Positions 22,959 to 35,416 of a DNA stretch of 64,000 bases are shown in pieces. The position numbers and the translations under genes are program-made. Source of the DNA: Sambucus nigra (lineage: Eukaryota > Streptophyta > Magnoliopsida > Dipsacales > Adoxaceae); NCBI GenBank assembly GCA_949130495.1, contig OX422220.1:126053268-126117267 (forward strand). Reading direction: 5' to 3'. The notes under the pieces are model-generated. The model saw only the letters and a program-made list of their open reading frames with translations, had not been told where the DNA came from and searched no databases. Each line of letters starts with the position of its first letter. Position 1 is the first letter of the stretch.

Positions 22959-23613
22959 TTAATAATGCAAAATTTGAATAAATAAAGTTCCAACTTTAGA
23001 AGAAGACGACATGGTTTTAAAAAATTCAAACAAGTCAAATTTATTCTTCAAAAATTCAAATATTTTCTCAAGTTCTCGATTCACCTTTTCGAGTTCAAGA
23101 GTTAAATCAATATTTTCATGTTCAATAACTTTGAGTTTTTCTAAATCAAAACCTTTTAAACTATTTAATTTTCTCAAATGTGAATTTTGTTCTCTTAAGG
23201 CATTCTTTCCTACTTTTAAACTACAAATCAAGTCTAATAAATCACCCTTCTCGTTTTTCAATCAAATTCATATTTTGGTTGTTAATTTGACAATACTTTT
23301 TAAGCTCACATTTGAAAGTTATTTTTTCTTGTTCAAAGAGTTTGATTTTTGTAGACAATTTAACATTTAACCATTTCATTTTGAGAAGTTGAGACATTAA
23401 CTTTTCGTTGTCTTGACTCGAAGATTTGACTGTTACAATTTCATCACGTTCAACATCAATAGACTTTGATTTTTCGAAAGAATGATAAGATTTCTTTTTC
23501 TTTTTCGATTTGAATTTCAAAAGAACTATACTCTCACTAGGAATCAAAGGCATTGGACAATCAATACTATGCAAGGTGGGACAAACATAAAAACAATCAC
23601 GAAGCAAGATCAA
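22959..23613 (-). pseudogene. gag: Element U: copia-type coiled-coil gag fragment
   Basis: Minus-strand reading from about 23613 gives a Lys-rich stretch (KFKSKKKKKSYHSFEKSKS) and then a long coiled coil in a nearby frame (NEKLMSQLLKMKWLNVKLS; LEKLKVIEHENIDLTLELEK; VNRELEKIFEFLKNKFDLFEF). Coiled-coil regions of this kind are typical of the C-terminal gag of Sirevirus/Tork copia elements. One frameshift near 23250 separates the two parts. It follows, in the right orientation, a degenerate primer site at 23719-23707, though the gap to it is too short to hold a full gag N-terminus, so an internal deletion is likely. Confidence 0.5.
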
Positions 23614-23706
23614 CTCACAAACATAATAAATCTATGAGTAACAAAAAAAATGGAAATACACAGTAATGCAATATCGAACTCTTATCACGAACATAAAACA
23701 AGAGAA

Positions 23707-24310
23707 GCACTTTATACCAATTGAGTATGTGTCTGATTGATACAAGTGCTCCACTCTTATTAACCTTGGGGGGTGGGGGTGAATAGGTTTTTTGCAATTA
23801 CGTCCATTTTTTCAAATTTCTTCCCAATTTTAGCAATTCAAGCACATGAATCAATTAGGTTAAGTCATATTAGGCACGTGGCTCAATAAATCAAAGTCTC
23901 AATTAGGGAATCCAGGTCAATTTACTAGATTCAAAAATCATAATCTCAAAATTTTGGGTTAATCCAGATCTGAGTGAGATCCAATGTAGAGTCTAATATT
24001 GAAGAAAATAACATACTCAACATACAAGCTATTCATAAGTCAAATTTTATGAGGAAAACTCTCTATAAAGGGATAAAAAACCTTAACGCACTCTAACTTT
24101 TTATTTAACTTGAATAGGTTTTATACAATGAAAGAAAGTACCTTTCTCTCCCGCACTCACGAGAAGTTACCTATAGACATCAAAATTTCTTCCATTGACG
24201 ATAAGAGATCCATACTAAGCTCCATAGGACAAACGAGGAAGTACATTCACCTCCTTAGAGTGGCATCATGCGTCTATCTCTCCAATAGAACTTGATAACT
24301 CCTTTTTAGA
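23707..24310 (-). repeat. Element U primer site and LTR
   Basis: On the minus strand, TGGTATAAAGTGC (23719-23707) resembles the initiator-Met tRNA site TGGTATCAGAGC, and the LTR would end ...ACTCA two bases before it, the usual spacing. The LTR then extends rightward on the map. It contains the GGGGTGAATAGG block at about 23772-23785, shared with the presumed Y LTR at 15120. The outer end is not defined; I place it near the drop in similarity at about 24310. Confidence 0.5.
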
Positions 24311-24424
24311 TTTTGCAATTTAGAACACAAAATTTAATGAAGAATAGTTTAAAATAAACTTTGTCTAAGTGGATATAATTATAGATGTATTATTTACATT
24401 AAAAGGTAAAAAATATGACATTTT

Positions 24425-24489
24425 TTGTCATAGTCCTTAACCGTGATTAAAAAATAAGCGTTAATTGTCACGGTTAAGGACCATGACAA
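24425..24489. repeat. 22-bp inverted repeat with 21-base loop
   Basis: Arms at 24425-24446 and 24468-24489 pair over 22 bases with one mismatch (cores CCTTAACCGTGA and TCACGGTTAAGG). Related words (GTCACAGTCCTTGG, GACCATGACAA, GACTGTGACAA) recur at 25505-25810. Such GTCACGG repeats resemble subterminal repeats of DNA transposons but I see no terminal inverted repeat, so the class is open. Confidence 0.75.
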
Positions 24490-24565
24490 AACTGATGGAA
24501 GACAACCCCTTAAAACTTTTTTTTCGACCAGAATATGTCACTTTCCCTCATATCTCTCCCCAACC

Positions 24566-24673
<108 letters not shown>

Positions 24674-25504
24674 TGAAATGGTATGTATATATGTCTATAT
24701 ATAAATGTATGGGTAGTTCTCGAATATATATTGTAAAGTAGTTGTATATACATGTATGGTTTTGATATTGGTAAAAACAATTTGTGCAAAATATAGCCTT
24801 TATATTGTTAGAAAAATGTGGGTTGTTTAAGGGAGCTTGATAAATAAGTCATTACATAAGACATTTCCTGATTGGTCTTATCGAGATAGGACTAATTGTA
24901 AACTAATTATATATACATATATGGCTTTGATATTGTTAGACACAATTTATGCAAAAACTAGCATTGATATTGTTGGAAACAATGTGGGTTTATATAAATA
25001 TAATTTGTAGGTTTATTTAATAATATAATTTATGGTTTTATTTAGGGGAACTTGACAAATAAGTCCTATTTACATTAGACATTTCCCATTTAATCCTATT
25101 AAAATAGTACTAAAGTAAGAAACCCTTTATTATAAAGCATCTCACCTGTAGGTTGTAAAGTATAATTTGGGTGAAAATGGAAAATAACACGATTAATGTT
25201 CTTCAATAATTTTTAATGTTCTTTAAATACATAAGTTTTGAAATTCCATTATATTATAAAGTATAATTATAACTAATTTGGTATGTGTACGCGACTTAGG
25301 ATTTCAATATCATAGTGTTTCAACATGATAGCTTGTTAATTAGGTTGTTAAATATTTCAAGATGATAGGTTGTAAAAAATCCTTTATTATAAAGCATCTC
25401 ACCTGTAGGTTAGGAAGTATGATTTGAGTGAAAATGATAAATAACACAATGAACGCTCTTCGATAATTAGCCTCATAGGGTTTAAAATTGTTTCACCCCA
25501 ATAA

Positions 25505-25810
25505 TTATTTTTTTCTAGGTACAATTTTGTCACAGTCCTTGGTTATGACAAGAGAAAAATTGTCATGGTATTTGACTGTGACAAAGATTATGTTGCCACG
25601 ATCCATGACCATGACAAAACCATGGCTTGACTGTGACAAGTCCGTGACATCAGTTGGTCACCCCACTTGGTTTGACTAATTTTCAGGGGAAAATGGTCGT
25701 GACAATAGGGGGGTTTCACACTCCTTGACCGTGATATAAAGAGTTTTCATGCCCATAATTATCACAACCCTTGACCCTGATAACTTCTTTCTATCACAAT
25801 CAAACTGACT
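25505..25810. repeat. Cluster of degenerate GTGACA/TGTCAC inverted repeats
   Basis: About ten partly inverted words related to TTGTCACGGTCC occur in 300 bases: TGTCACAGTCCTTGG, TTGTCATGG, GACTGTGACAA, GACCATGACAA, CCGTGACA, GTCGTGACA, GACCGTGAT, TTATCACAAC. They match the arms of the hairpin at 24425-24489, so 24425-25810 may be one non-autonomous DNA transposon. No coding sequence lies between. Confidence 0.5.
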
Positions 25811-26029
25811 ATTTTGTTTTAATGTGAATTTAAAAAATAGAGAGACAAAATAGAATCACTCAACCTAAAAAATACTCTGTGATATGTACAAAAGTAAAGA
25901 GGAACTCATATAATTCAAAAGTGGAAGGAAAAATATCTATTTATAGGAATTTGTTAAGAAATCTGCTCAATCATGTGCACGATTGTAATTTGGCACTGTG
26001 CACATGGTTTGAGACAATATTTAAACAAT

Positions 26030-27200
26030 ATGCTTAAAACATAGTATCCGTAGATAAATCATTTATCACAACATCACCACCACCACCATCCTCCTCATCA
26101 TCATCTACCTCAACCAGAGTAGGAGCATGTTCCGTATTAGATCTAGACGAGCCCAAAAAAGGCATACCATGATTCTCTATTATTAAAATACTTGTGAAAA
26201 TATGATCTTTAGTGGTTTTGAGATGAGTGAAGTTATAATCCACATGACCCGATATCGTCGTCAGTATAATATCAAGATAATAAAAAAATCTCTCATAAGA
26301 GAAATTGATGATATAAATACTCCGGAGATGACTGATGAATTTTGGGCACAAGCGTATCTAGAGCGATCAAGATCGTAAGCAATATCCTTGGCATCGATAT
26401 TAATAACAAGAGATGAAATCCATTAAGAAGTCTGACCATATGAACCTGAAACACTAGCACAAGTGATATGGCTTAATATAGAAACAAACTGATTTGATCC
26501 TAGTAGAGGCACTCCTAGAGACTACATATACCTAATGACCATCTGAGAAAATGATAAAGCATCATGTGTAGCATCAAAAGCTCCACTCCGTATGATCTCC
26601 AGTGTGAGAGAAGGGTAAAGGATAGATCGATGCATGGTGATAGCATGAATAAGAATCCCAATGGAATATGAGAAATCCTTAAACCATTTCCTGGGCATAA
26701 AGTAGTAGATAACCAAAAAATGTATAATGGATAATCTCTGTAGAAGTTACGTCTGTTGAAATAAATTCCCTACCCACATCATATCTCTCCCGGCTAAAAA
26801 TGTAGCTAATTAATGATAGGAAAAACCACTCTCAGTGTAAGGGGTATAACTTGACTCTCCTCTTTCCTTAAACCTAAATTTGTAATTAGCATATCCTCGA
26901 TCAACATATCAGAACCACAGAAAAATTAGTGAGGATCAAAGGATCCTCAAACATGACAATCATATTCGTATGGAACTCGCGAACAATGGTGTAATTAACC
27001 AACGTGTGCAGGTTAAACAACCAGGATAAGGAAATATGCTAGATTCGATTTTGGAAAAATAACCCCTCAATGGTGCACCAGAGGTGTGTCATATCCACAT
27101 CCCTCTTAGTCTCGACAGCCCGAGAAATAAATCCTTTCCTAAATGGGGCTCCATCTCTCATAAAATGGATATAAGAGGTATATGTGGTCAAATCCAGAAT
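26030..27200 (-). pseudogene. Decayed retroelement-like coding sequence, uncertain
   Basis: Minus-strand frames separated by stops read WFKDFSYSIGILIHAITMH (about 26680-26625), YPSLTLEIIRSGAFDATHDA and VIRYM (to about 26522), then after a gap a Leu/Ile-rich part and an acidic tail (EVDDDEEDGGGGDVVI near 26085). The general look is that of the plant-specific 'putative plant transposon' proteins found in Athila-like elements, but I see no diagnostic motif. A broken unknown host gene cannot be excluded. Confidence 0.25.
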
Positions 27201-27449
27201 GGTAATAAAGTCACTCAGGGATAAGTCCGAGCTTGAGAAGTGTTAGGATCACTTGGAGGAGTAATAGGTGTCTCACGAGATTGTGATGTCTCATCAGGAC
27301 CACTAGGGTGTATAAAGGGGACTCTCTTGCATGAAATTGTCTTTTCATGAACACTAAGTCACAAAATAATGGACACAACAGAAAATATACAGAATCCAAA
27401 GAGAGTGCAGAATGTGAATAAAAAAATGATAAATAATTTGCCCACATCC

Positions 27450-28297
27450 AACTTAAATCAATAGTATGACTCCTAAAGATGATGGAATATCCTAGAATAA
27501 CTCTAATGAAGATGAAATCAAGTAAAAGATGTGATAAATTAAGACTAACTCGGGTAGAATCTAAGAGTATAATTTTATTTTAAAACTAGGGTTAACTTCT
27601 TAAAATTTGAGAAAAACTCACCCAAAATGGAACCAATTCACAAAATCAATTGGAAAATATTTCTCCACTCTAAAAATAGCCATTGGGAAAGTTCTAGGGT
27701 CGAAGAATATAAAAATACATGAAATGAACCATCTAAATCCGCTTAAAACCCATTTGCGATGTTACTGTGATGTCATGCGAATGATAAAAATCAGCACCAT
27801 GCGAACAATGGAAAAAGGCAACTGTACAAACGGTTTCAAGCAGAAATCTAACCTGAACTAGAAATAGGTTGCCATGCCAACGGTATAAAATTATAACAGT
27901 GCGACTGTAAATTAGTAAAAGCTATAATCAGGGAATAAACTCCAGAAAAGACTTAACTAGTTGAACCAAAATCCAGAACACTCAGAATAGGATATAAGTA
28001 CATGCAAAAACAAGTGAACAAAAATTCATTTTAATATTATAAGTACAAATTTCAAATAAATGCAATAATTAACAACTCACACACCTAAGATATACATATG
28101 ACCCAGAATATGTATAATGTGAACATGATTAGGATATCTATGATAGATATCATTTATATTAGAAATTTCCTTTTAAATTTGATTAATGACATATTTTAAG
28201 AACATATTCAGCGTAAATGTTAATCACTAAACAACATTGTTAAAAAACTCCAATAGAATTAAATCAATAATTTTTATTTTATTTTAATTATGGCATG
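27450..28297. other. Unassigned AT-rich sequence left of Y copy 2
   Basis: No recognisable coding, repeat or RNA signal. A short frame at 27607-27861 on the + strand has no known motif. Confidence 0.5.
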
Positions 28298-28583
28298 ATC
28301 GTGAACAAGTGTAAGTCACAAAATCAAGTGAAGGCATATAATCAAGTTATAATAATTACAATTCATGCTTAAGTTTATCATTTCATCAATATCCCTTTAA
28401 GATACTCTAAATGATAAAATATAACCATGTAATCTCCCTTAAGTGATATATAAGACCTAACATAGATAAATATAGTACAATAAAAATATTTTAAAAATCC
28501 TATCTTGTTTTTCTTGTCGTAAATTTTCTAGCACTCAACATTGGTTCTTTTCATCATAAAATGACATTTTCTATGATGACTTT
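28298..28583 (-). mobile_element. Repeat Y, copy 2, left part
   Basis: Matches copy 1 from 11557 onward (ATCGTGAACAAGTGTAAGTC against ATCGTGAGCAAGTATAAGTC) to the point TCTATGATGACTTT, then is interrupted by X. The right part resumes at 62786 with CACACACTTTTGTAGACACC, matching 11906 onward. Confidence 0.9.
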
Positions 28584-29705
28584 TGTAACACCCCGCTTAA
28601 AATAATAACGGGTGGCCATCCCTATACTACATTAAATCAGGAGTCTCGGATGGCTCAGTCTCAACATCAACTGTCAGCACTAAATAATATACGACTAACT
28701 ACCCGATATCTTATAAGCGAGATGGTAAAATTAAATAAAAGATGAAATAGACAACAAACCAACACTATAAGCTACTAATAAAGAAAATAAAGATGCATAC
28801 ATGAACTATGATAAATGAAATGAATAACTACAAATGAATATGCCATAAAGAAATAAACTCGAATAAGATGTCGGGTCACAGACAATACAATAAATGAAAT
28901 GGAATAAATATAAACATTTATAAATATCCCTTGGGTATAAACCCGATATACAACTTAAATCCTACTTAGATTTTTTTTAAAGAAGTAGGAAGCGACTACA
29001 ATCTAAGCCCCGCAACAGTCCGCACCTGTCACGGCTCCCAAGACTCTGGATAGAGGGCATCCGACATCCATGCAGTAGGACACCTATAATTGTATATATA
29101 TATATATACATGCAGGAGAGAAAAGTAAACGGGTCAGAGCCTGAGTTGTAAAAATATTTAGCAAGTGTGTTAATCGTGCATAATAAATATAAATGCACTT
29201 ATTTCATAATTAAAGTGGAATCGCACTCTCGTGAAACCCCAGCTCACCTCTCATCTGACGGCGCGCACCTATTCGCGTCCTGCAGTCTTAGTTAAGTTAC
29301 CCCACCTATAAGGACAACCTAACTTACCACAGGCATAGCCTATGCCCACAAGACCTGCCTTCCTATTATATCCCAAGAATCCACTCTTTCTAAACACACT
29401 TAATTATTTTTACAAACACGTATACCATACTAGGCTTAATGGATTCCGATTTATAATTTAATCAATTATAATTCTTAATACGTTACCCATATACATTTGG
29501 GTTGAATCATAGGATTTAATTTCTAAATAACATGCATGCGAATTATTAATGACAAAACTTCTCTCCACTCTCAACATTGCACTACGTTTCGTGCGTGGGG
29601 TGTCTCGCAAAGCGAAATCCAAACAAGGAACCCCCCCGTTACACTACTCCTTGACAATGTCGATCCTAGAGATCCATTATGCCATACATACAATTCTACT
29701 ATTAC

Positions 29706-30647
29706 TGATATGCCCTGCATGTACCCCCTCAGCTCAGGGATATCAACCTCTGACTTGGATATGGCCGACGATTGGAGGGGCCTTGGATCAATGACCAGTG
29801 GTCTCGTATTCTGTATGGCCGACGTTGTGAGAGGTCTTCATGATCCGAGGGATAATTATTCATCAAGCCGTTCAGGGGATGACAAACTCGTCTAGGAGTA
29901 AGCCGAGGTTGCAGAAGAGTATTTCCATCAACACCAGCTTCGGCAGGGAATCATCCGATGTTCCTAGCATATTCCAGCTCAACCTCGGCCTAGGCCGACC
30001 TTATGGCATTGTCTGCCTAACCTCAGCCCCACATAGGCCGAGGTATTCATTACTAGCCTCGGGTTAGATATTAGCTTGTCCTTGCCAACCTCGTACCCTT
30101 CAAGGCCGAGGTTAAGACCAGGCACGAATGGCCGAGCTCTTATGCGCATATGTATGGATAAGGACATGTGTACACAAATCAGTTATAACAAATCATTCTC
30201 CTCACGTGGGGGGAATATTTCATCATCATTCTCTACATGTGATAGGGACAGATGTCTTCATCATACTGGCTAGATCGACACACACATGCTCATTGCATGC
30301 ATGGGGGGTACACTACACCCCCCAGGTATTATAAATACCTGTCTTCTCCTTCTTGGAAAGGGACCCAAAAATACAACCCTAACTGAAACCCTGTCAAATT
30401 ATATAAAAGAGAGAGAAAGCTTGAGAGTTTGTACCCATGGCCATTAGATCCCTCATATAGTGATATCAACCACACACCTTCACAGTGGATGTAGGCCTAA
30501 TTGGCTGAACCACTTACATGATTATGTTCATCTTCTTCTCCTCATCTCCCTCTACTGTGTGAATACCTTTACTCATATTCTGCCATTGTTAACATTAAAT
30601 TGAGCTCATAAACACCTTGAAGGGTGGTGCTGTTTCCAGCATCATCA
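29706..30647 (+). repeat. Tat-2 5' LTR
   Basis: TG...CA ends. TATA box TATAAATA near 30329-30337 (inside GGTATTATAAATACC) gives the sense start. Differs from the 3' LTR by several percent by eye plus small indels, including a roughly 20-base duplication (CCTCCTCG..CTCAG) near the start of the 3' copy. Short frames in it are not genes. Confidence 0.95.
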
Positions 30648-30650
30648 TTT

Positions 30651-30668
30651 TGGCGCTGTCTGTGGGAA
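30651..30668 (+). other. Tat-2 primer-binding site
   Basis: TGGCGCTGTCTGTGGGAA, three bases after the 5' LTR, is the usual Tat/Athila type primer site (TGGCGCC...TGGGAA). The exact tRNA is not resolved here. Confidence 0.85.
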
Positions 30669-30821
30669 CAAGAATCTATCTCTTCCTCATCTATTGCTTA
30701 ACCTCACCGGAGACTGGTGGTAAACCAAGCCTCCCCCCTCGCGCGAAGCTGTTACACCAGTGAAAGAGGTCCTGTAAGGTATTAAGCTCATTTACTACAC
30801 CATCTCTTTTGTGCTAACACA

Positions 30822-32800
30822 TGGCACCGGAATTACCACCACCTCTTCCGTCGCCTGGTGCGGGGGGACCTAGCTCCAGCCAGGAACCACCCCAATCAGA
30901 AATGGCGGAGGTGGCTGCAACCTTGAGGTCTTTGGCTGCAACATAACAAGCAATGCAGGAGAAATTTTCACAGCTCAGCTAGAATATGATGAGGCCACCT
31001 GGAGTCTCACCGGAAATGATAACTTTGGCGGTAGTTTAGCCTCATCCTGACGCCAGGGGACCACCCCAGGCACCGCGGAAAGACCAACCTGCACCCCAGC
31101 AGAGGAGGGACGTTGCTGAACCTAGGTGCTTGCACCTGCGGAGGCAAGAAAACCCTTGCCCTGAGGATAAGTATGATGATCTAGAGGCGAAAGATGTCCC
31201 AGAAGATTATTGGGAGCTGTATGAGGTTTTGAATAACACACTTCGTCCTATCCAATGGAGCCAGGGTTGTGAAGGCAGAAGAGGTGGAGAGGCCCAATAA
31301 CGAGGATCATCTTTTGATCGACTGAGTAGAGGGTCAACCTTTGAAAGGCTTGGCCCCATAAATGACCTAAGACAGAGGCTGTCAAGGTCGAGAAGTGCAG
31401 TTGGCTCACAAAGGGAAGAGAGACAGTGTCGTCCTCATCAAGGATGAGGAAGAGACCAAGAAGAGGTCAACTGTAGACGTTGTGCCGTGGCTGGGGAACC
31501 CTCAGTACACCCCTTGGAGGTGTCTAGGGATAACCTCGGCCAGGACGACATTGCAAGACCATGGAATGACTCCATCCAACGCCTTGAGAACAAGATAGGA
31601 GACCTCATCAAAAGTCGTGATCCACTGCAAAGAGGATTCTCAGAAGGCTCTCCATTCATGGCTAAGATAGTAAGCTTCCCTACCCCAACCAAGTTTAAGC
31701 CACCCACAGTCACTCCCAAGTATGATGGTAGCACCAATCCTGTACATCATATTGAGATGTACCAGTCAGCGACGGGCATTTACTCAATACCAGATGAGAT
31801 GAAGTGCCGGGCCTTCTACGGAACCTTGACAGGAGTAGCACACATATGGTTTACATTTCTTCCAAAGAATTCGATTGAGAACTTTAAGGGCTTGGCTGAA
31901 TGGTTCATTCATAACTTCTGCTTTGGGGTAAGACCTCAGAAGAAGACCACACATCTGTTGTATCTCAAGCAGGGCAAGCACAAGAGCCTAAGAGACTACA
32001 TCACCAGGTTCAACAAAGAAAAACTTGAGGTTGAAGATTACGAAGAGAATATTGCCATGACCGCCCTCATAGGAGGTCTTCAGAAAGGAAAGTTGTGGAA
32101 ACTTGCGAAAGACCCTCTAAAATCCATGGCGGAGCTATTGGCAACTGCGGGGAAGGTCATGAACACTGAAGAGGCCATGGGCACCAAATATGAGGATAAA
32201 AATGATGGTAGTGGCCAAAAGTTACAGAGAAAGAAGGATGGAAAGAAGAGGTCAGCTGATGATAAGTTTGCGCGTTATACCCCTCTTACGGTAAGCTGCA
32301 AACACATCATCAATGAGATCAAGAATGATAAATCCCTAAGATGGACAGAGAAGCTGAAGGCTCCTCCACATAAGAGGAACCAGAGCTTGTGGTGCGAATT
32401 CCACCAAGACCATGGCCATATAACAGACAAGTGGTTCGTCTTGAAGGATGAGATCGAGAAGATGTTAAAATTTGGAAAGTTGAGGAAGTATGTTGATGGG
32501 AAGGCTCCCAAAGGCGGAAGAGATAACCCTAAAAAGAAGAGAAAAGACAGATGTTGTGAGGATATCCCAACAAGTAGAGATGGTGAATCAGACGGAGATG
32601 ACGAAGATGATCCACACCTCCCGACAAAAGACGACAACGCTCCAGTGAAGAGGGTTGGTATGATTTCCTTTGGCATTAGCACCATATGCGGAGGACTTGC
32701 GGGAGGTGGTACTGAGGTTGCTGACAGAAAAGCTCATGTGGCCGAGGCCAAATCAATGACCAAACTTGAAGTGGTAAACCTAACGTCTTTCGATACTTAG
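30822..32800 (+). pseudogene. gag: Tat-2 gag, broken
   Basis: ATG at 30822 (MAPELPPPLPSPGAGG) opens a frame that can be followed to TAG at 32798-32800 with five internal stops (about 30951, 30978, 31038, 31299, 31440). It has a Pro-rich N-terminus, a capsid region from about 31670 (FPTPTKFKPPTVTPKYDG), and an EEAMG segment near 32168. The zinc-like motif reads CEFHQDHGHITDKW at about 32395-32436, where Tat-1 has Cys for the final Trp, so a metal ligand is lost. The tail is Lys-rich then acidic (DGESDGDDEDD). The frame continues without shift into protease; the terminal TAG may itself be a mutated CAG. Confidence 0.88.
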
Positions 32801-33385
32801 CAGAAGAGAAAGAAGGTAGACATGTACACTCTCGTAGTTGGTTTCTCCCAACTAGACTTCAATGGCATCCTAGCCCCACATGATGACCCTTTGGTGATGA
32901 TGACAAGAGTTCATGGATGTGAGGTGCAAAGAATTCTTGTAGACGGAGGAAGTTCAGCAAATGTGATGTTCTGGCCCTGCTTCAAAAGCCTAGGACTTAG
33001 CAGAGCCAGGCTGGTACCCTATCATCATCCGTTAATGGGGTTCAGTGGTGAAAAGGTACATCCACTGGGCATGTATGAGATGGATGTATGGATGGGTGAT
33101 GAGTGGACTAAGAGGTTAACCCGTAAGATCAATTTTTTTATCATGGACAAAAATATCTTCTCGGCCTATAACCTTATCATAGGAAGAGTGACCCTTAAGG
33201 AGTTTGAAGCCGTGCCATCGACGGTCCACCAGATGCTAAAATTCTCGCCCCCCTATAGGGTAAGGTAAGTGCAGGGTAACCAGACCATAGCATGAGAATG
33301 TTACTTCAACTCGGATGAAGAGAGAGAGGCCCATAGGAGAGCTACTACTTCTTATAACATCAATACACTTGACCCTAGAGATGAA
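32801..33385 (+). pseudogene. pol: Tat-2 protease region
   Basis: Same frame as gag. MYTLVVGFSQLDFNGILAPHDD leads to the active-site part RILVDGGSSANVMFW near 32932-32976 (D-G-G-S, as is common in Tat), then DKNIFSAYNLIIGRVTL near 33148-33190. Stops at 33266-33268 and about 33293 follow. The lack of frameshift between gag and protease suggests a single polyprotein. Confidence 0.82.
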
Positions 33386-34233
33386 ATGAACTTGAAGAAA
33401 GGAGAGGCCACAGAAGAGGTAGAATCCATCGTCCTCAATGAGCACGAACAAAAAAAAACCATCCAGGTCGGCAAAGCCTTGAAGGAGGAAATCAAAGAGG
33501 AGCTGATAAACTTCCTGAGGAAGAGGCAGAGTGTCTTCACTTGGAATCACGCAGACATGCTTGGCATCAACCCCGAGATCATGTGCCATAAACTCAACGT
33601 GTTTAAGGATGCAAAGCCAATCATGCAAAGATGAAGAGTCTACTCTAGGGATAAGTACGACGTCATCCGGGAAGAGGTTAGAAAGTTGGAAGAGGCTGAA
33701 TTCATCAGAGAAGTGGTATATCCGGAATGGATATCAAACGCAGTCATTGTGCCCAAAGCTGACGGAAAGTGGAGAATGTGTGTGGATTTTACTGACCTGA
33801 ACAAATCTTGCCCGAAAGACAGTTACCCCTTACCCCGAATCGATCAGATGGTAGATGCAACTGCAGGACATGAGCTCATGAGCTTCATGGACGCGTATTC
33901 AGGCTACAACTAAATCTTCATGGATGCCGAAGACTCAGAGAAGACAACCTTCATTACTGACAAAGGGACGTATTGCTACAAGGTGATGCCCTTCGGATTG
34001 AAAAATGCAGGGGCAACATACCAACGTCTTGTGAATAAGATGTTCGAAGACCAAATAGGCAAGACCATGGAGGTGTATGTAGACGACATGTTGATGAAGA
34101 GATTAAAGGCTTGCACCCATGCGGTAGACCTAGAAAAGACCTTCAATACCATGGACCTGTACAAGATGAAACTCAACCCGACAAAGTGTGTCTTCGGGGT
34201 AGGAGCTGGGAAGTTCCTTGGATTCATCGTCAA
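33386..34233 (+). pseudogene. pol: Tat-2 reverse transcriptase
   Basis: RT blocks in order: KWRMCVDFTDLNKSCPKDSY near 33769-33828, FMDAYSGYN near 33885-33911 followed by TAA (33911-33913, from CAA by comparison with Tat-1), MPFGLKNAGATYQRLVN near 33986-34036, and the catalytic YVDD at 34076-34087. An additional TGA at 33632-33634 replaces an Arg codon of Tat-1. The frame is otherwise continuous, with no indel. Confidence 0.92.
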
Positions 34234-34930
34234 TCAAAGAGGAATAGAGGCGAACCCTGAGAAAATCAAGTCCTTGCTCGACATGAAGACACCTCAGAGT
34301 ATCAAGGGCGTTCAAAGGCTCACTGGAAGAGTGGTTGCGCTCAACAGATTCGTTTCCAGGACAACCGACGAGTGTCTTCCGTTCTTTAAGGTGCTCAGAA
34401 AGGCCTTCGAGTGGGTTAAAGAGTGTGATGAGGCCTTTGATCACCTCAAGTCATACCTTGGATCTCCCTTACTCTTATCTCGGCCCATAGCAGGAGATAA
34501 ATTATACGTCTATCTAGCAGTCTCTGAATCGGCTATAAGTGCAACCATTGTACGGGAAGACGCTGGGATTCAGAGACTAGTATATTTCAATAGTAAGGAC
34601 CTTCAGGGATCTGAGCAGAATTACCCTCGCATTAAAAAGTTAGCCTACGCCCTGATACATGCTTCTAGGAAGATGAAGCCCTACTTTCAGGCTCATTCCA
34701 TAATCATTCTCACCGACTCCCCATTAAGACGGGTCTTCCATAAACCTGAGAAATCGGGTAGACTGATGACCTGGGCCATTGAATTGGGGGAATATGACCT
34801 TGCCTATCAGCCTAGGATGGCCATCAAAGGGAAAGCACTGGAAGATTTTGTCATAGAGTTTACATGGGAAGAGGTCGAGGGTGAGAATGGCATAGAGGCC
34901 ACAGAAGTGTCAAACAGCGACGTCTTCTGA
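34234..34930 (+). pseudogene. pol: Tat-2 connection and degenerate first RNase H
   Basis: Starts within the QRGIEANPEKIKSLL segment and runs to TGA 34928-34930. The RNase H active-site strand reads LYVYLAVSESAISAT, lacking the first Asp as in Tat-1; the later ILTDSPLRRVFHKPEKSGRL segment keeps its Asp. Over 330 codons are open, making this the best preserved part of the element. Confidence 0.85.
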
Positions 34931-35416
34931 CAGCTGGAAGAGGTTATGCCCAAAAAAGTTAGAGATGGGGTAGTCAAGAATGAGGAAGACCGGTACCTCT
35001 TTAAGCTAGTAATTATGTTAGAAGAGAGTTTCTCATCAGATAAAGACATATGGAACCTCTTCGTCGATGGGTCCTCTTATGAAAGTGGGAGCGGTGCGGG
35101 CCTGATACTTTCAAGCCCGGATGGCACCAACATCGAATATGCCCTAAGGTTCAACTTCAAGGAGTCGAACAACGAGTCATAATATAAGGCCATGATATCA
35201 AGCCTCTCCTTGGCAAGGACCGTAGGTGTGAGACGACTCTTCCTTTACAGTGACTCAAGGTTGGTTGTTAATCAAATATTGGGGATTTATGAGGCCAAGG
35301 ACGAAAGGATGGCTAAATACTTGAAGAGAGTGAGGATGATACTCGAAGGCCTCGAAGAGGTAAAGATGAAGAGAGTACCTCGATAAAATAATTATCACAT
35401 AGATGCCTTAGCAAGG
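34931..35416 (+). pseudogene. pol: Tat-2 second (archaeal-type) RNase H
   Basis: Catalytic Asp in LFVDGSSYESGSGAG near 35060-35104 and in LYSDSRLVVNQ near 35242-35275, and a last Asp in HIDALARLAS near 35397-35426. The Glu position is next to TAA at 35180-35182 (NNES, stop, YKAM), where Tat-1 reads NNEAEYEAL. Another TAA lies at 35384-35386. The linker before it lacks the palindromic repeat seen in Tat-1. Confidence 0.83.

Noticed and set aside
29536..30334. Several frames of 60-119 codons in the Tat-2 5' LTR, repeated at 42928-43712
   Set aside because: They lie in an LTR, differ between the two LTR copies and carry no known domain.
32275..32685. 136-codon minus frame in Tat-2 gag
   Set aside because: It is the mirror of the Lys/Asp-rich gag tail; the + strand has clear gag motifs.
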